Assembly (NCBI GenBank): GCA_017480095.1
Contig: JAFVBG010000002.1
Span: 129,728 to 193,727, forward strand
Direction of reading: 5' to 3'
From: Candidatus Saccharimonadota bacterium
GTDB taxonomy: Bacteria > Patescibacteriota > Saccharimonadia > Saccharimonadales > Saccharimonadaceae
Length of the DNA: 64,000 bases
Positions 35,916-43,812 of this stretch are shown here, piece after piece (position 1 is the first letter of the stretch; each line of letters starts with the position of its first letter). Below the pieces are notes generated by a model. It saw only the letters and a list, made by a program, of their open reading frames with translations, did not search any database and was not told where the DNA came from. The position numbers were made by a program, and so were the translations under genes.

Positions 35916-36825
35916 AGACTTTTTCTCCCGTCGCACGAGTGGCGAACTCAAATTTATTGATAGCACAATAGGCATAATCCGAGCTCAAGTTGTCTGGCGG
36001 AGCAGTGCAAAATTCGCCCGTGGCGTTGATGTTGATGCCGCCGCGCACGGTGGCGAGAATAAAGTTACCAGAATAGAAGCTATGCTTACTAGTCTCATGA
36101 TAGCTAGGAGTGAAGAGTTGAAAATCATAAACCGCTAGGGTGTCTTCATTATTATCTGAGAGCAGCTCGGTCGGGCTGGAATTGCCACCCGTGATGACAT
36201 GACGATGGTTCGGGTTGGCATAAGTTGCGCCGTTTTGTTCAAGCGAGCTGGTACAGACTTGACGTTTCTCGTCACGCACGGCGAGAAGATGGAAACCGGT
36301 ATAATCCGTGCCATTGTAATTAAGCGTGGCCTGACTGTCTGAGAGGTTGGCCCCAAAGTTTGAGACATAAGTGGACGAATCTAGGACGTAACCCGTATTC
36401 CAGAGGTAGGAGAAGTTTCCTGTACAGAGGACACCAGAGGCTGGCACTCGCCCAGAGATAGTGGTGTTGCTGGATTTTATCCTGACGTCGCTGACATAGG
36501 TCTGCTGGAAGAGGACTTTGCTACCAGCTTTTGCACTGCCAGCACAACTGGTACGCTGGGAGGACTCGGTGAGATAGTTGCAGAGGGTGGAAACTTTCTC
36601 GGACGGAGAAGCAGTTAGAGCGCGAGCGATATGATCGGTGATGTTTTGCCCAGCGGTGTTCACTGCTTTTAAGCTTAAGCCTTTCTGGTAGAGCGAAGTC
36701 AAGTGGATAATCAAGAAGGCGATAGTCACAAGCAGTACAGCGATAAAAGCCATCGCGATTGAAAGCTCGGCAATCGTAAAACCGTCATGGTTATTTTTAG
36801 CAATAGTTTTTTGCAATCTGCCCAT
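35899..36825 (-). CDS. PilW-like prepilin, locus 2
   Basis: A 308-residue protein with a leader ending HDG and the site GFTIAELSIAMAF, then a hydrophobic helix. It is paralogous to 21281-22180 (KGLSLKAVNTAG after the helix, and YAYCAINKFEFA near the end). The gene starts 1 base after the PilV-like stop and overlaps the PilX-like gene by 17 bp. Confidence 0.8.
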   Translation of the reverse strand: MGRLQKTIAKNNHDGFTIAELSIAMAFIAVLLVTIAFLIIHLTSLYQKGLSLKAVNTAGQNITDHIARALTASPSEKVSTLCNYLTESSQRTSCAGSAKAGSKVLFQQTYVSDVRIKSSNTTISGRVPASGVLCTGNFSYLWNTGYVLDSSTYVSNFGANLSDSQATLNYNGTDYTGFHLLAVRDEKRQVCTSSLEQNGATYANPNHRHVITGGNSSPTELLSDNNEDTLAVYDFQLFTPSYHETSKHSFYSGNFILATVRGGININATGEFCTAPPDNLSSDYAYCAINKFEFATRATGEKVYVEQN

Positions 36826-36826
36826 G

Positions 36827-37588
36827 CTAGTCGCTCCCTGTACTGATTAACTCTGGATTATAGAGGCGGATAATCGTGCCGATAGTGGTGGGCATAGATT
36901 GGCCAGGAGCATTCCAACAAGTCTGAATGTGATAATCATAAAACTCCGGCTTGCCATCGATGGCGGATTCTGAGGCAACGGAAGTCACCCAAATACCTTC
37001 GGCGGATTTTAAGGTGGTGTATTCGACATTGGTATTCGTAACATCGTTGCTGCGCTCGGAAATGTTAGCATCGTCCGTGGTCTCGCCGTTGACCGAAAAG
37101 ATTAGACGTGGCTGGAGCGAGGCAACCTTGAAAATGCCAGAATCTGTCACGGTGGAATAGATAGTCTTAGCCGGGTTAGTGGCATCAATCTTGCGCGTAT
37201 TAATAACGAAAGATTTATAACCACCAAAAATGCTCTCACTACCCGTAGGGGCATAGCGCACAGCACAATTATTCACCTGAAGAGAAAGGATAGCGCTAGA
37301 GCTGGAATTGTGCTGGCTCTTCAGCCGATTCCAGAGGTTACCAAATTCTTGCCCAGAAGTTAGATTCTTGCGCTCGGTAATATAAGAGTCATGGATATAG
37401 CGGATGGCCTCTGCCTGAGCGTTAATCAAATCGCGCGCCATAGTCTGTTCAAGGTTAGTCTCAGCGGTAGCGATGCCTAGATTCATGATGGCGATAGACA
37501 AGATGGAGACAAGGGAAAAGGTGGCAATACCAAACATTACCTCGATCATTGTGTCTCCGCGTTTAAATTTGAGTGATTTTAGAGGCAT
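36827..37588 (-). CDS. PilV-like prepilin, locus 2
   Basis: A 253-residue protein: MPLKSLKFKRGDTMIEVMF carries the same Gly-Asp prepilin site as the locus 1 partner. It keeps the EAIRYIHDSYITER region after the helix and the C-terminal TIGTIIRLYNPEL. It overlaps the upstream prepilin gene by 10 bp. Confidence 0.8.
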   Translation of the reverse strand: MPLKSLKFKRGDTMIEVMFGIATFSLVSILSIAIMNLGIATAETNLEQTMARDLINAQAEAIRYIHDSYITERKNLTSGQEFGNLWNRLKSQHNSSSSAILSLQVNNCAVRYAPTGSESIFGGYKSFVINTRKIDATNPAKTIYSTVTDSGIFKVASLQPRLIFSVNGETTDDANISERSNDVTNTNVEYTTLKSAEGIWVTSVASESAIDGKPEFYDYHIQTCWNAPGQSMPTTIGTIIRLYNPELISTGSD

Positions 37589-38517
37589 ACATTACTCCCT
37601 GCGTCAGCCTCTACCACTTCGACTGCACCAGCGTTAGTACCATCTGCACGCTCAGCGTGCAAACGAATGTTGCGCCGACCAGAACCATAAACATCATCCG
37701 AGTTCACGCAAAAATCAACAACCTTGTTCTGAAATTCACCATCCAGCAGGTTTGCTAGGAGTGTATTTGCCGTGGAAGCGGTAGTGCGAGCAGCAGAAAC
37801 GGCGGTCTCGCCACAAGCGTTGGCAGGAGTAGCAAGCACTGAATCCACATTAAAGTTGCGTGGAGAGCCGTTGAAATCTGCAACTAGGGTATGAATAGTG
37901 CCATTGACTGGGGAACGAACGACTAGAATCGCGCCGCGAAAGAGGTTGTCGGTGGTGGAAGCATTTTCAATCCGACCGCCCCACTGCGGAACATAACTAT
38001 TCCCTGTGCCAGCCAGATTGATATGGCAAGTTCCCTCGCCGTCCTCTTCGTAAGCCAAGAACTCAGCGTGCACCTCTTTCAATGCGTCAGAAAGACTGAG
38101 CGTACTACTGGAAAGCTTATGCGTATTATCGATAATGTCTCCGATCACGTCATAAGTATGGACGGTAGTATCATCTCCGTTCTCGCCAAAAATCATGATT
38201 TTGCCGTAAATGCCGCAGTTGGTGCGACCAGCGGTATTAGCATTGTTGGCAGATTGATACAGAGTGGAGTTGGGGTCGGAAGAGAGCGTACAACCAATAC
38301 GCTCAGCCGTATTTGTAGCACGGGGATTAGCGGTGCTCTCGACGTCGGCATAAATCCGACGCAAGTATTCGGCAAAATCGGAAACAGTATCATCGTAGCG
38401 TCGGCGGCCGATGCTACCGCTAGTAGTGGTAATCAGAGCCACGAACATGACAGCGGTAATGGCAAGAAAAAGCATAACTTCAATAATCGTAAAGCCCTTC
38501 CTAATGCCGAAACTCAT
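37579..38517 (-). CDS. GspH/FimT-like prepilin, locus 2 (first gene)
   Basis: The 312-residue protein starts MSFGIRKGFTIIEVMLFLAI, a canonical prepilin signal with cleavage after Gly. YLRRIYADVES follows the helix, and FCVNSDDVYGSGRRNIRL near the end matches locus 1. TGA-TATAAT (38525-38530) ends 7 bases before the ATG, so the locus 2 pilin operon is leaderless and reads 38517 to 34587. Confidence 0.82.
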   Translation of the reverse strand: MSFGIRKGFTIIEVMLFLAITAVMFVALITTTSGSIGRRRYDDTVSDFAEYLRRIYADVESTANPRATNTAERIGCTLSSDPNSTLYQSANNANTAGRTNCGIYGKIMIFGENGDDTTVHTYDVIGDIIDNTHKLSSSTLSLSDALKEVHAEFLAYEEDGEGTCHINLAGTGNSYVPQWGGRIENASTTDNLFRGAILVVRSPVNGTIHTLVADFNGSPRNFNVDSVLATPANACGETAVSAARTTASTANTLLANLLDGEFQNKVVDFCVNSDDVYGSGRRNIRLHAERADGTNAGAVEVVEADAGSNVCL

Positions 38518-38547
38518 ATATTTTATTATATCACAAGCATGAGCGGA

Positions 38548-38617
38548 TTGACAAACTTAAATGTTTGTGCTATAATAGGAAGATTGGGGGTCTAAATCCC
38601 TAAGAGGAATGAGACCC
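38548..38617 (+). promoter_or_regulatory. Consensus promoter with immediate hairpin, antisense to the FtsB-like gene end
   Basis: TTGACA (38548-38553), 17 bp and TGC-TATAAT (38571-38576), followed by AGGAAGATT and a stem GGGTCT/AGACCC (38588-38593/38612-38617). No plus-strand ORF follows. The segment from the -10 through AGGAAGATT matches 3158-3172. A short RNA antisense to the end of the convergent gene is predicted. Confidence 0.5.
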
Positions 38618-39017
38618 ATTGTGAAAAGTTGCTCGGCCTTTCCTCCGCTGAACTAGCTTTTTGTTCCTCTTTATGCTTATTTTTAGCATAATCAGAATTC
38701 TTCGGTAGATAAATCATGGTCTCGCCGGCAGCCATTTTATTCTGATGCAAACGCGCGGAAAGTTCCTGATACTCATTAGAAGCGTAGTATTTATTCTCAA
38801 GGGAAATAGTCTCTACTTCAAGCTCCAATAAAGCTTTGGCACGATTCTTTTCTGCCAAAGTCTGTTCCAAACTCCAGTTACGCGCCATCGAAGTAATGGC
38901 GAAACCGATAAAATACATACTGGAGCCAGCAATCACCAAAAACACTACCCGCTCGCGCGTAAGACGGCGCTTCAAAAACAAACGAAGCTGACGGAAAATA
39001 CGGTTGATTTTATCCAT
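38592..39017 (-). CDS. FtsB/DivIC-like septum protein
   Basis: A 141-residue protein: basic N-terminus, one TM segment (about 24-42) and a coiled coil (about 50-95, EKNRAKALLELEVETISLENK), then a polar tail ending WVSFLLGI. This layout is that of FtsB/DivIC, bitopic division proteins that link FtsL to FtsQ/DivIB. The sequence signature is weak, so the call rests mainly on layout. TGG-TATAAT ends 10 bases before the ATG. Confidence 0.6.
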   Translation of the reverse strand: MDKINRIFRQLRLFLKRRLTRERVVFLVIAGSSMYFIGFAITSMARNWSLEQTLAEKNRAKALLELEVETISLENKYYASNEYQELSARLHQNKMAAGETMIYLPKNSDYAKNKHKEEQKASSAEERPSNFSQWVSFLLGI

Positions 39018-39065
39018 TAGCAGTTTTATTATACCAATTTTTGTGCTAAAATGAAAGAGACCTCT

Positions 39066-39141
39066 GGGGGCATAGCTCAGTGGTTAGAGCAGGCGGCTCA
39101 TAACCGCTTGGTCCCTGGTTCGAGCCCAGGTGCCCCCACCA
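39066..39141 (+). tRNA. tRNA-Ile2 (CAU, lysidine type)
   Basis: A 76-base cloverleaf with encoded CCA and anticodon CAU. It resembles bacterial tRNA-Ile2 much more than elongator Met (AGCTCAGTGGTTAGAGCAGG, anticodon-arm flanks CGGCTCATAACCG, and CTTGG variable region). The CAU would be modified by TilS to read AUA. Its 3' end is the attachment core of a genomic island. Confidence 0.88.
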
Positions 39142-39150
39142 GATTTTATA
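39132..39150. repeat. att core copy 1 (tRNA 3' end)
   Basis: GCCCCCACCAG, extended to ATTTTATA. The same 19 bases occur at 39837-39855, and the first 11 at 47474-47484. This is the left junction of the island. Confidence 0.85.
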
Positions 39151-39315
39151 AAACTCGGCGTTTTCGCCGATTTTTTAGTGGTAAATTTCTGTTAAGTCCC
39201 TTGCAAGTTCTAGAGTGTAATCTTACACCGATTTTACATAAAAAAGGGACAAAAACTGCCGTTTTTATCCCTATAAAATCGTCTGTTAATACCCTAAACA
39301 ATTATTCAGTACAAG
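39142..39315 (-). pseudogene. Decayed recombinase body next to att core 1
   Basis: Read on the minus strand, this stretch resembles the C-terminal part of the recombinase at 39754-40929, with stops and indels. At DNA level, CTGTTAAGT and CTGTTAATACCCTA match the corresponding gene region in order. It is the remains of an older element's integrase split at the tRNA. Confidence 0.65.
39155..39176 (+). terminator. Terminator after tRNA-Ile2
   Basis: TCGGCG-TTTT-CGCCGA followed by TTTTTT, supplied by island DNA just after the tRNA. Confidence 0.85.
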
Positions 39316-39753
39316 TTACGCTTTCTTAGATTCTAGGTATGCTTTTATAAATTTCTCAGACGGGGAATAAAGATTATCTGGTAGTTTATCCAGTGAAAAC
39401 CATCGCCATTCATCTTCGCTCCCCGGCTCCATAACCTTAAGCTTGCCACTGAACTCCCTAGCAATTACGTGCATAGTAATATAATGTCTATCTGGTTGGA
39501 TATCATCTGCCGCACCAAATAATTCTAGTTTATCAATATCTAAATTAGTTTCTTCCTTAACTTCTCGTTTTGCGCCCTCAAAAAACGTTTCATCATATTC
39601 TTGTTTTCCTCCAGGAAGAGTCCAACAGTCTGTTTCATATATACCACCAGTATCTTTTTTATTGGTAGCTCGATGCCCCAATAAGATTTTGTCATCATCA
39701 AGGAGCATTACTCCAATTCCAATTTTAATAATATCTTGCACAGTAGCCTCCAC
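39316..39753 (-). CDS. NUDIX hydrolase
   Basis: A 145-residue NUDIX protein with the box GGKQEYDETFFEGAKREVKE then ETNLDI (about residues 48-73), i.e. GX5EX7REUXEE with Asn in place of the later Gly. Such enzymes hydrolyse nucleoside diphosphate derivatives; LGHRATNKKD and the C-terminal EWRWFSLDKLP are common in MutT-like members. It starts at GTG directly after the recombinase stop (TAAGTG), so expression is coupled to it. Its 3' end lies in decayed integrase DNA. Confidence 0.85.
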   Translation of the reverse strand: MEATVQDIIKIGIGVMLLDDDKILLGHRATNKKDTGGIYETDCWTLPGGKQEYDETFFEGAKREVKEETNLDIDKLELFGAADDIQPDRHYITMHVIAREFSGKLKVMEPGSEDEWRWFSLDKLPDNLYSPSEKFIKAYLESKKA

Positions 39754-40929
39754 TTATATTAGTTTAATTATACCACGTTCACAATCCAACTTCGCTTGCA
39801 AATCTTCTCTATATAGTGTTAATGCCTGGACAATTCGCCCCCACCAGATTTTATATAAAGCCGATTTTTCATCATTTCGCCCCTGTAATTCGCTGTTAAG
39901 TACCTTGCGAAGTTCAGGGGCTAATTTTTTTGACGATTTTTCGATAAAATCAAGCCATGGGTACGGCTCTACCTCTATAATTTTGGCTGTTAATACCCTA
40001 CTATTCGGTTCAGTACCTACTTCACGTTCAACAAGTTTGGCTGCTGGTCCAATTGGCTGCAAAATTGCCCTGCGCTCCCCCACCGACATAGCGGATTGCA
40101 TTTGTTCCTTAGCACTATGTAGGGTCTTGAGCGTTCTGCCCACTATCTCATACCAATTCTTATCTCGTTCTTGAGCGTCTTTATTTACTGCTTTAACTTT
40201 ACTAATCTTATCTCTTAGTTCTTTATCTTTAGCCTCAAATACTTCGTCCTGTATCATACCTCTAAGGCGCATATCAAGTAATTTATTTCTTTCTTTCTCG
40301 AATTCCTCAAGCGTAGAATGTTGCATATCTGCAATATCGTAACGTTCTTCAATCTCTTGTTTATGTAGTCTTTCTAAAATCTGCATAGACCATTCATATA
40401 AGACTGGATGAATAGTGTATTTATCTAATAGCTCATATATTTGTCTGAAAGCTTCTTCTTCGGAAATACCACCCTTAATAGTACATTTTCTTGTAGGGCT
40501 TTTACGGGTACATTTATAGTAGATATGACGATTGATTTTGCCATTTCTAAGTTTTCTATCATGAGCTTCGGCCACAATAGAACAACCACAACTGCCACAT
40601 ACCATCAAGCCTTTTAATTGAAAATCCTCAGTATTTACCTTAACTTTTGGTTTAATATTATGAACAATAGCGTATTTACTTTTCATGCGCTGAATGCGAT
40701 AGAATTGTTCCTCAGTTATCATTGGTTCCCATAAGCCATCATGCAATACCGAGGAGTCTTCCATGTCTCTAATTTTACCCACATAAAAAGGGTTTTCTAA
40801 TATATTATGAAGTGAGGTTAACCTTAACGGAGTGCCACCACTTTTTAATCTTTTCTTAGTTCTATAGCCCCAATCGTTATTTAATATATCTAGTAATTCA
40901 GGTACAGTGTAAGCTCCAGTAAGGTACAA
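39754..40929 (-). CDS. Large serine recombinase lacking its catalytic domain
   Basis: A 391-residue protein with the Recombinase domain (NDWGYRTKKRLKSGG, LENPFYVGKIRD), a zinc ribbon (CGSCGCSIVAE, then YYKCTRKSPTRKC), a coiled coil and a C-terminal tail ending WWGRIVQALTLY. The N-terminal resolvase catalytic domain with its Ser is absent: the gene starts with TTG 12 bases after an unrelated ORF. Codons for WWGRI contain att core 2. The protein is therefore probably not able to catalyse recombination on its own. The tail may come from a different element than the body (see att copies). Confidence 0.82.
   Translation of the reverse strand: MYLTGAYTVPELLDILNNDWGYRTKKRLKSGGTPLRLTSLHNILENPFYVGKIRDMEDSSVLHDGLWEPMITEEQFYRIQRMKSKYAIVHNIKPKVKVNTEDFQLKGLMVCGSCGCSIVAEAHDRKLRNGKINRHIYYKCTRKSPTRKCTIKGGISEEEAFRQIYELLDKYTIHPVLYEWSMQILERLHKQEIEERYDIADMQHSTLEEFEKERNKLLDMRLRGMIQDEVFEAKDKELRDKISKVKAVNKDAQERDKNWYEIVGRTLKTLHSAKEQMQSAMSVGERRAILQPIGPAAKLVEREVGTEPNSRVLTAKIIEVEPYPWLDFIEKSSKKLAPELRKVLNSELQGRNDEKSALYKIWWGRIVQALTLYREDLQAKLDCERGIIKLI
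39830..39855. repeat. att core copy 2 inside the recombinase gene
   Basis: ACAATTCGCCCCCACCAG (39830-39847) is shared with the right end at 47467-47484, and GCCCCCACCAGATTTTATA (39837-39855) with the tRNA end. It therefore joins a right-type and a left-type junction. Confidence 0.8.
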
Positions 40930-40940
40930 GCTGAATCTGC

Positions 40941-41585
40941 TTAATGTATCTGAAAGATTGCTAACTTTTTCAAAACAATGTTTTCGCCGTTGCGCCGTCT
41001 TTCCTCAAATAATTCTTCAGCCACTTTACATGTTTGCGAACCAGTATTCATCTTACTGATAGGGTACTTGCCAAAATAAAGTAGCATACTGGTTATTTGG
41101 CTATTGCTATTTAATATATTTCTCAAGGTAATCTCGTAAGCTACTGCGTCAAGGTAAAACAACTCCCTAAAAACCTCCTTGCAATTATTGCGAACGGAAA
41201 CTCTCACCTTTTTATAACGAATCCTTTCTAGGGCTTCTTCATGGCTAAGATTAAATTCTTCCACCAGCTTCTTATGCCAGTGCCAGTTCGACTTCAGTTT
41301 CTCGTCGATACCGTCATACGGGCTGAATTCATAGCTAAGGCAGCGATAATCATCCTTTAATATACGGAGGATTGCTCTTTGATTTTTTGGCGTGATTCCG
41401 AATTTTCGCTCCACCCCAACGGGGCTGTAAGTGAACATCTTGCCATTTTTACGTGCAGGGCTAAGAACCAAAGAGTCACTCCTATCAAGAATGAACCCCA
41501 AGAATTCAGAACTGCCTCGCATCGCAGTAATTTTGTTCTTTAATGTTTTAGTTTTAATTTTTAAATTGTCGCTTAATTGCAACAT
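40941..41585 (-). CDS. Unknown protein in the position of the recombinase catalytic domain
   Basis: A 214-residue basic protein, not recognised. No resolvase YxRVS motif or other catalytic signature is seen. Visible features are a charged N-terminus, ARKNGKMFTYSPVGVERKFG, and a C-terminal helix CKVAEELFEERRRNGEN. A GAGGAG site precedes the ATG, and TATAAT boxes lie about 85 bases upstream. It reads into the truncated recombinase, and the two may be co-transcribed. It could be a DNA-binding accessory factor; there is no direct support. Confidence 0.45.
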   Translation of the reverse strand: MLQLSDNLKIKTKTLKNKITAMRGSSEFLGFILDRSDSLVLSPARKNGKMFTYSPVGVERKFGITPKNQRAILRILKDDYRCLSYEFSPYDGIDEKLKSNWHWHKKLVEEFNLSHEEALERIRYKKVRVSVRNNCKEVFRELFYLDAVAYEITLRNILNSNSQITSMLLYFGKYPISKMNTGSQTCKVAEELFEERRRNGENIVLKKLAIFQIH

Positions 41586-41586
41586 A

Positions 41587-41858
41587 GGATACTACTCCTC
41601 TCTACGCTACCCCTGATGGCGTAAATTAAACTTAATATTATATAGTATCCTTTCTTCTCTATATTATAACACGTTCTATAATAATTGCTAATAGACGGTA
41701 TTAGACGTGCTCGCAAAAGCCACCAACAGACACCCTAATACTCGTCATGGTCATAAACTAATAAATGTAATAGCCTAGCAATTATTATTCGCCAAAATGC
41801 CGATTTTTGCCGAAACTTCTACTGCTATGAACAAGTCCGTAGGGACGGTAAATACAAT
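41587..41858. other. Island gap with divergent promoter-like AT-rich DNA
   Basis: An AT-rich stretch with several TATAAT-like boxes (for example around 41663 and 41679) on both strands, probably promoters for 40941-41585 and for the small plus-strand ORFs. No gene or RNA structure was recognised in the rest. Confidence 0.4.
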
Positions 41859-42014
41859 ATGATTATGGAAGCCCGATTCGCAATGATTGAGGCTGGGCTA
41901 AAGGCTAAGGATTATTCGGACGTGATCAGGCATTATTCCGAGTATAAGTCAGCAATAGAGGCAAACTATGGCTCGGTGGATAATTTCATGGAGGTATTTA
42001 GGTGCGACTCTTAG
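41859..42014 (+). CDS. Small mobile-element ORF
   Basis: Fifty-one codons (MIMEARFAMIEAGLKAKDYS and so on) ending in TAG. The short helical, acidic sequence resembles small accessory proteins of phages and conjugative elements, but I cannot name it. The next ORF starts with GTG overlapping its end, as expected for a polycistronic unit. Confidence 0.5.
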   Translation: MIMEARFAMIEAGLKAKDYSDVIRHYSEYKSAIEANYGSVDNFMEVFRCDS

Positions 42015-42301
42015 ATTACGAATGCCAGACCACCTTTTGGGAGGACTTCTCTATCGCTGACAAGTTCGGAGTGGAAGCCGTCAAAGATACTTACAAGAGA
42101 GCGAAGATCGAATGGGGCGATGACCGCATATATGGCACCGAGCTTTCAATGGTTCTTAATCATAAATGCTAGCAACACTACAACGGTGACAACACCATTT
42201 TGAGCAAACTATATTCAGAATTATGGGGCGAGTTTCACGATTGCGTGCTCGATAACTGGGAGGGAGAAGACTTGCAGTATTATCTACGAATAATGGATTA
42301 G
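42002..42301 (+). pseudogene. Small mobile-element ORF interrupted by an amber codon
   Basis: From GTG 42002, 56 codons run to TAG at 42170-42172 (after VLNHKC). The same frame then continues for 42 codons (QHYNGDNTILSKLYSELWG and so on) to TAG at 42299. Composition and acidic/aromatic pattern do not change at the internal stop, so the original was probably one 99-codon gene with Trp or Gln at that point. Confidence 0.6.
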
Positions 42302-42305
42302 GTAA

Positions 42306-43796
42306 TTATGGCTTACGCCAAATCGTTATGCTTTTTCGTAATGCTACTCGTCCGTATTTCGCCATTTGTTGACTGCTGTTTCCTTTTTGCTGATGAAGGC
42401 AATACACTTTTTCGGGTATAAATCCTAAATCTTCAGCAAGACTAGTACATAGATAATCCACTGGTATTACTTCGCCACCATAGCGAACATTATCATTAAC
42501 GAATACTACTCTAGCTCCACTCTTACATACCCTGAATAATTCCGCAAATATAAACGTGAGGTCGCTAAAATACCCTTTTACCATACGAATAACGCCATTA
42601 TTATTTAGTTCACCCATATTATTGCGTTTCTCTAATGCGTCAATAACTTCATTTAGCACCGGGTTTTCGTTGATGACTTTTTCGATATAGTTGTACCTAT
42701 TAGTTTCGCCTATCTCTCTGTAAAAAGTCATGAGCACTTCTTTTTTCGGCTTACTTTCAACCGTGCAAGAAAGCAATGATTGACGCATTTGCTTCATTTT
42801 TTCTTCTGTATCAACACCCAAAAATACCAATTCAAGAGCATATGTTCTAGTATAATCATACCTATTGCAGTATGGTGGCGACGTAATAACGCAGTCAATA
42901 TAATTACCTTGCATTTTAGGCAGCTCAAATAGGGCACTATTCTCTTTATACGTAATAGATGATCTAGGGTAATCGTGATAATCGCTCTGTATATTTTCAA
43001 TATCGACTAGGGCCTTTTTGAGCTCCTTTAATATCGTATTCTTGACATCGCCTATGTCTTCACGAAAATGACACTTTGGAAATGGTTTTTTACCTTTTTC
43101 AACTCGCTGTCTATTTGCCTCAATCACTTTCTTTGATCTTGAATCCCACCCCAAATACTGACCTTTTTTGGATGTATAACTACACTCTTCTAAAGAGTTA
43201 ATCGTACAAAGTTTAAATAGTGACTTAGCTTCATCTGAATAATCGGATTTTTCAATCCATTCTTTTGAAAATTGAAGCCATTTTTCATTATTTTCTGGAT
43301 AGGCCGTGTCCGTAATTCTTATATATGGCGTCCGTTTATTATACTGCTCTGGTAGAAATTGCATTCCGAAATTTTTAATAAGGGTTTTTATTTCGTTAAC
43401 GTCATACCGCATAATATTTTGTTTTGCCTCAATCGCTACAGTTGAAATCGGCATTATATCGTAGTCAACGGAGTTAATTCCGTTCATTTGGCATACGAGT
43501 GCGGTGGTGCCACTACCCATAAAAGGATCCAAAACATTGTTACCGGCAACAATTCCGTAGTCCTTTAAGAAAGTATTCACTAAATTCGCCGAGAATCCTT
43601 CTTTGTATTTTAACCAGCCATGAAGTGCATCCTTTTTACTTAATTGAAAGCTAACACTCTGCCTATTGAATTTATCTGTCAACTCCAGGATATCTCTGTA
43701 TTTATTTTCGGCTTTTAATCTCTCTTTTTGTTCACAAACATTATCTGCTGAGAAGTTGTCCACTATGTAGTTTTGTATTAAATCCCTTTCCTCCAC
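42306..43796 (-). CDS. Type II DNA methyltransferase (amino-type, SPPY)
   Basis: A 496-residue SAM-dependent DNA methyltransferase. The SAM motif LDPFMGSGTT is at about residues 89-98 and the catalytic TSPPY at 305-309, followed by YDYTRTYALELVFLG, which is typical of cytosine-N4 or adenine-N6 enzymes. It follows the endonuclease gene by 16 bp, so the two form a restriction-modification unit in which it protects the host's own sites. The base modified is inferred only. Confidence 0.88.
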   Translation of the reverse strand: MEERDLIQNYIVDNFSADNVCEQKERLKAENKYRDILELTDKFNRQSVSFQLSKKDALHGWLKYKEGFSANLVNTFLKDYGIVAGNNVLDPFMGSGTTALVCQMNGINSVDYDIMPISTVAIEAKQNIMRYDVNEIKTLIKNFGMQFLPEQYNKRTPYIRITDTAYPENNEKWLQFSKEWIEKSDYSDEAKSLFKLCTINSLEECSYTSKKGQYLGWDSRSKKVIEANRQRVEKGKKPFPKCHFREDIGDVKNTILKELKKALVDIENIQSDYHDYPRSSITYKENSALFELPKMQGNYIDCVITSPPYCNRYDYTRTYALELVFLGVDTEEKMKQMRQSLLSCTVESKPKKEVLMTFYREIGETNRYNYIEKVINENPVLNEVIDALEKRNNMGELNNNGVIRMVKGYFSDLTFIFAELFRVCKSGARVVFVNDNVRYGGEVIPVDYLCTSLAEDLGFIPEKVYCLHQQKGNSSQQMAKYGRVALRKSITIWRKP

Positions 43797-43812
43797 GCAT
43801 GTCCTTTCGCGG

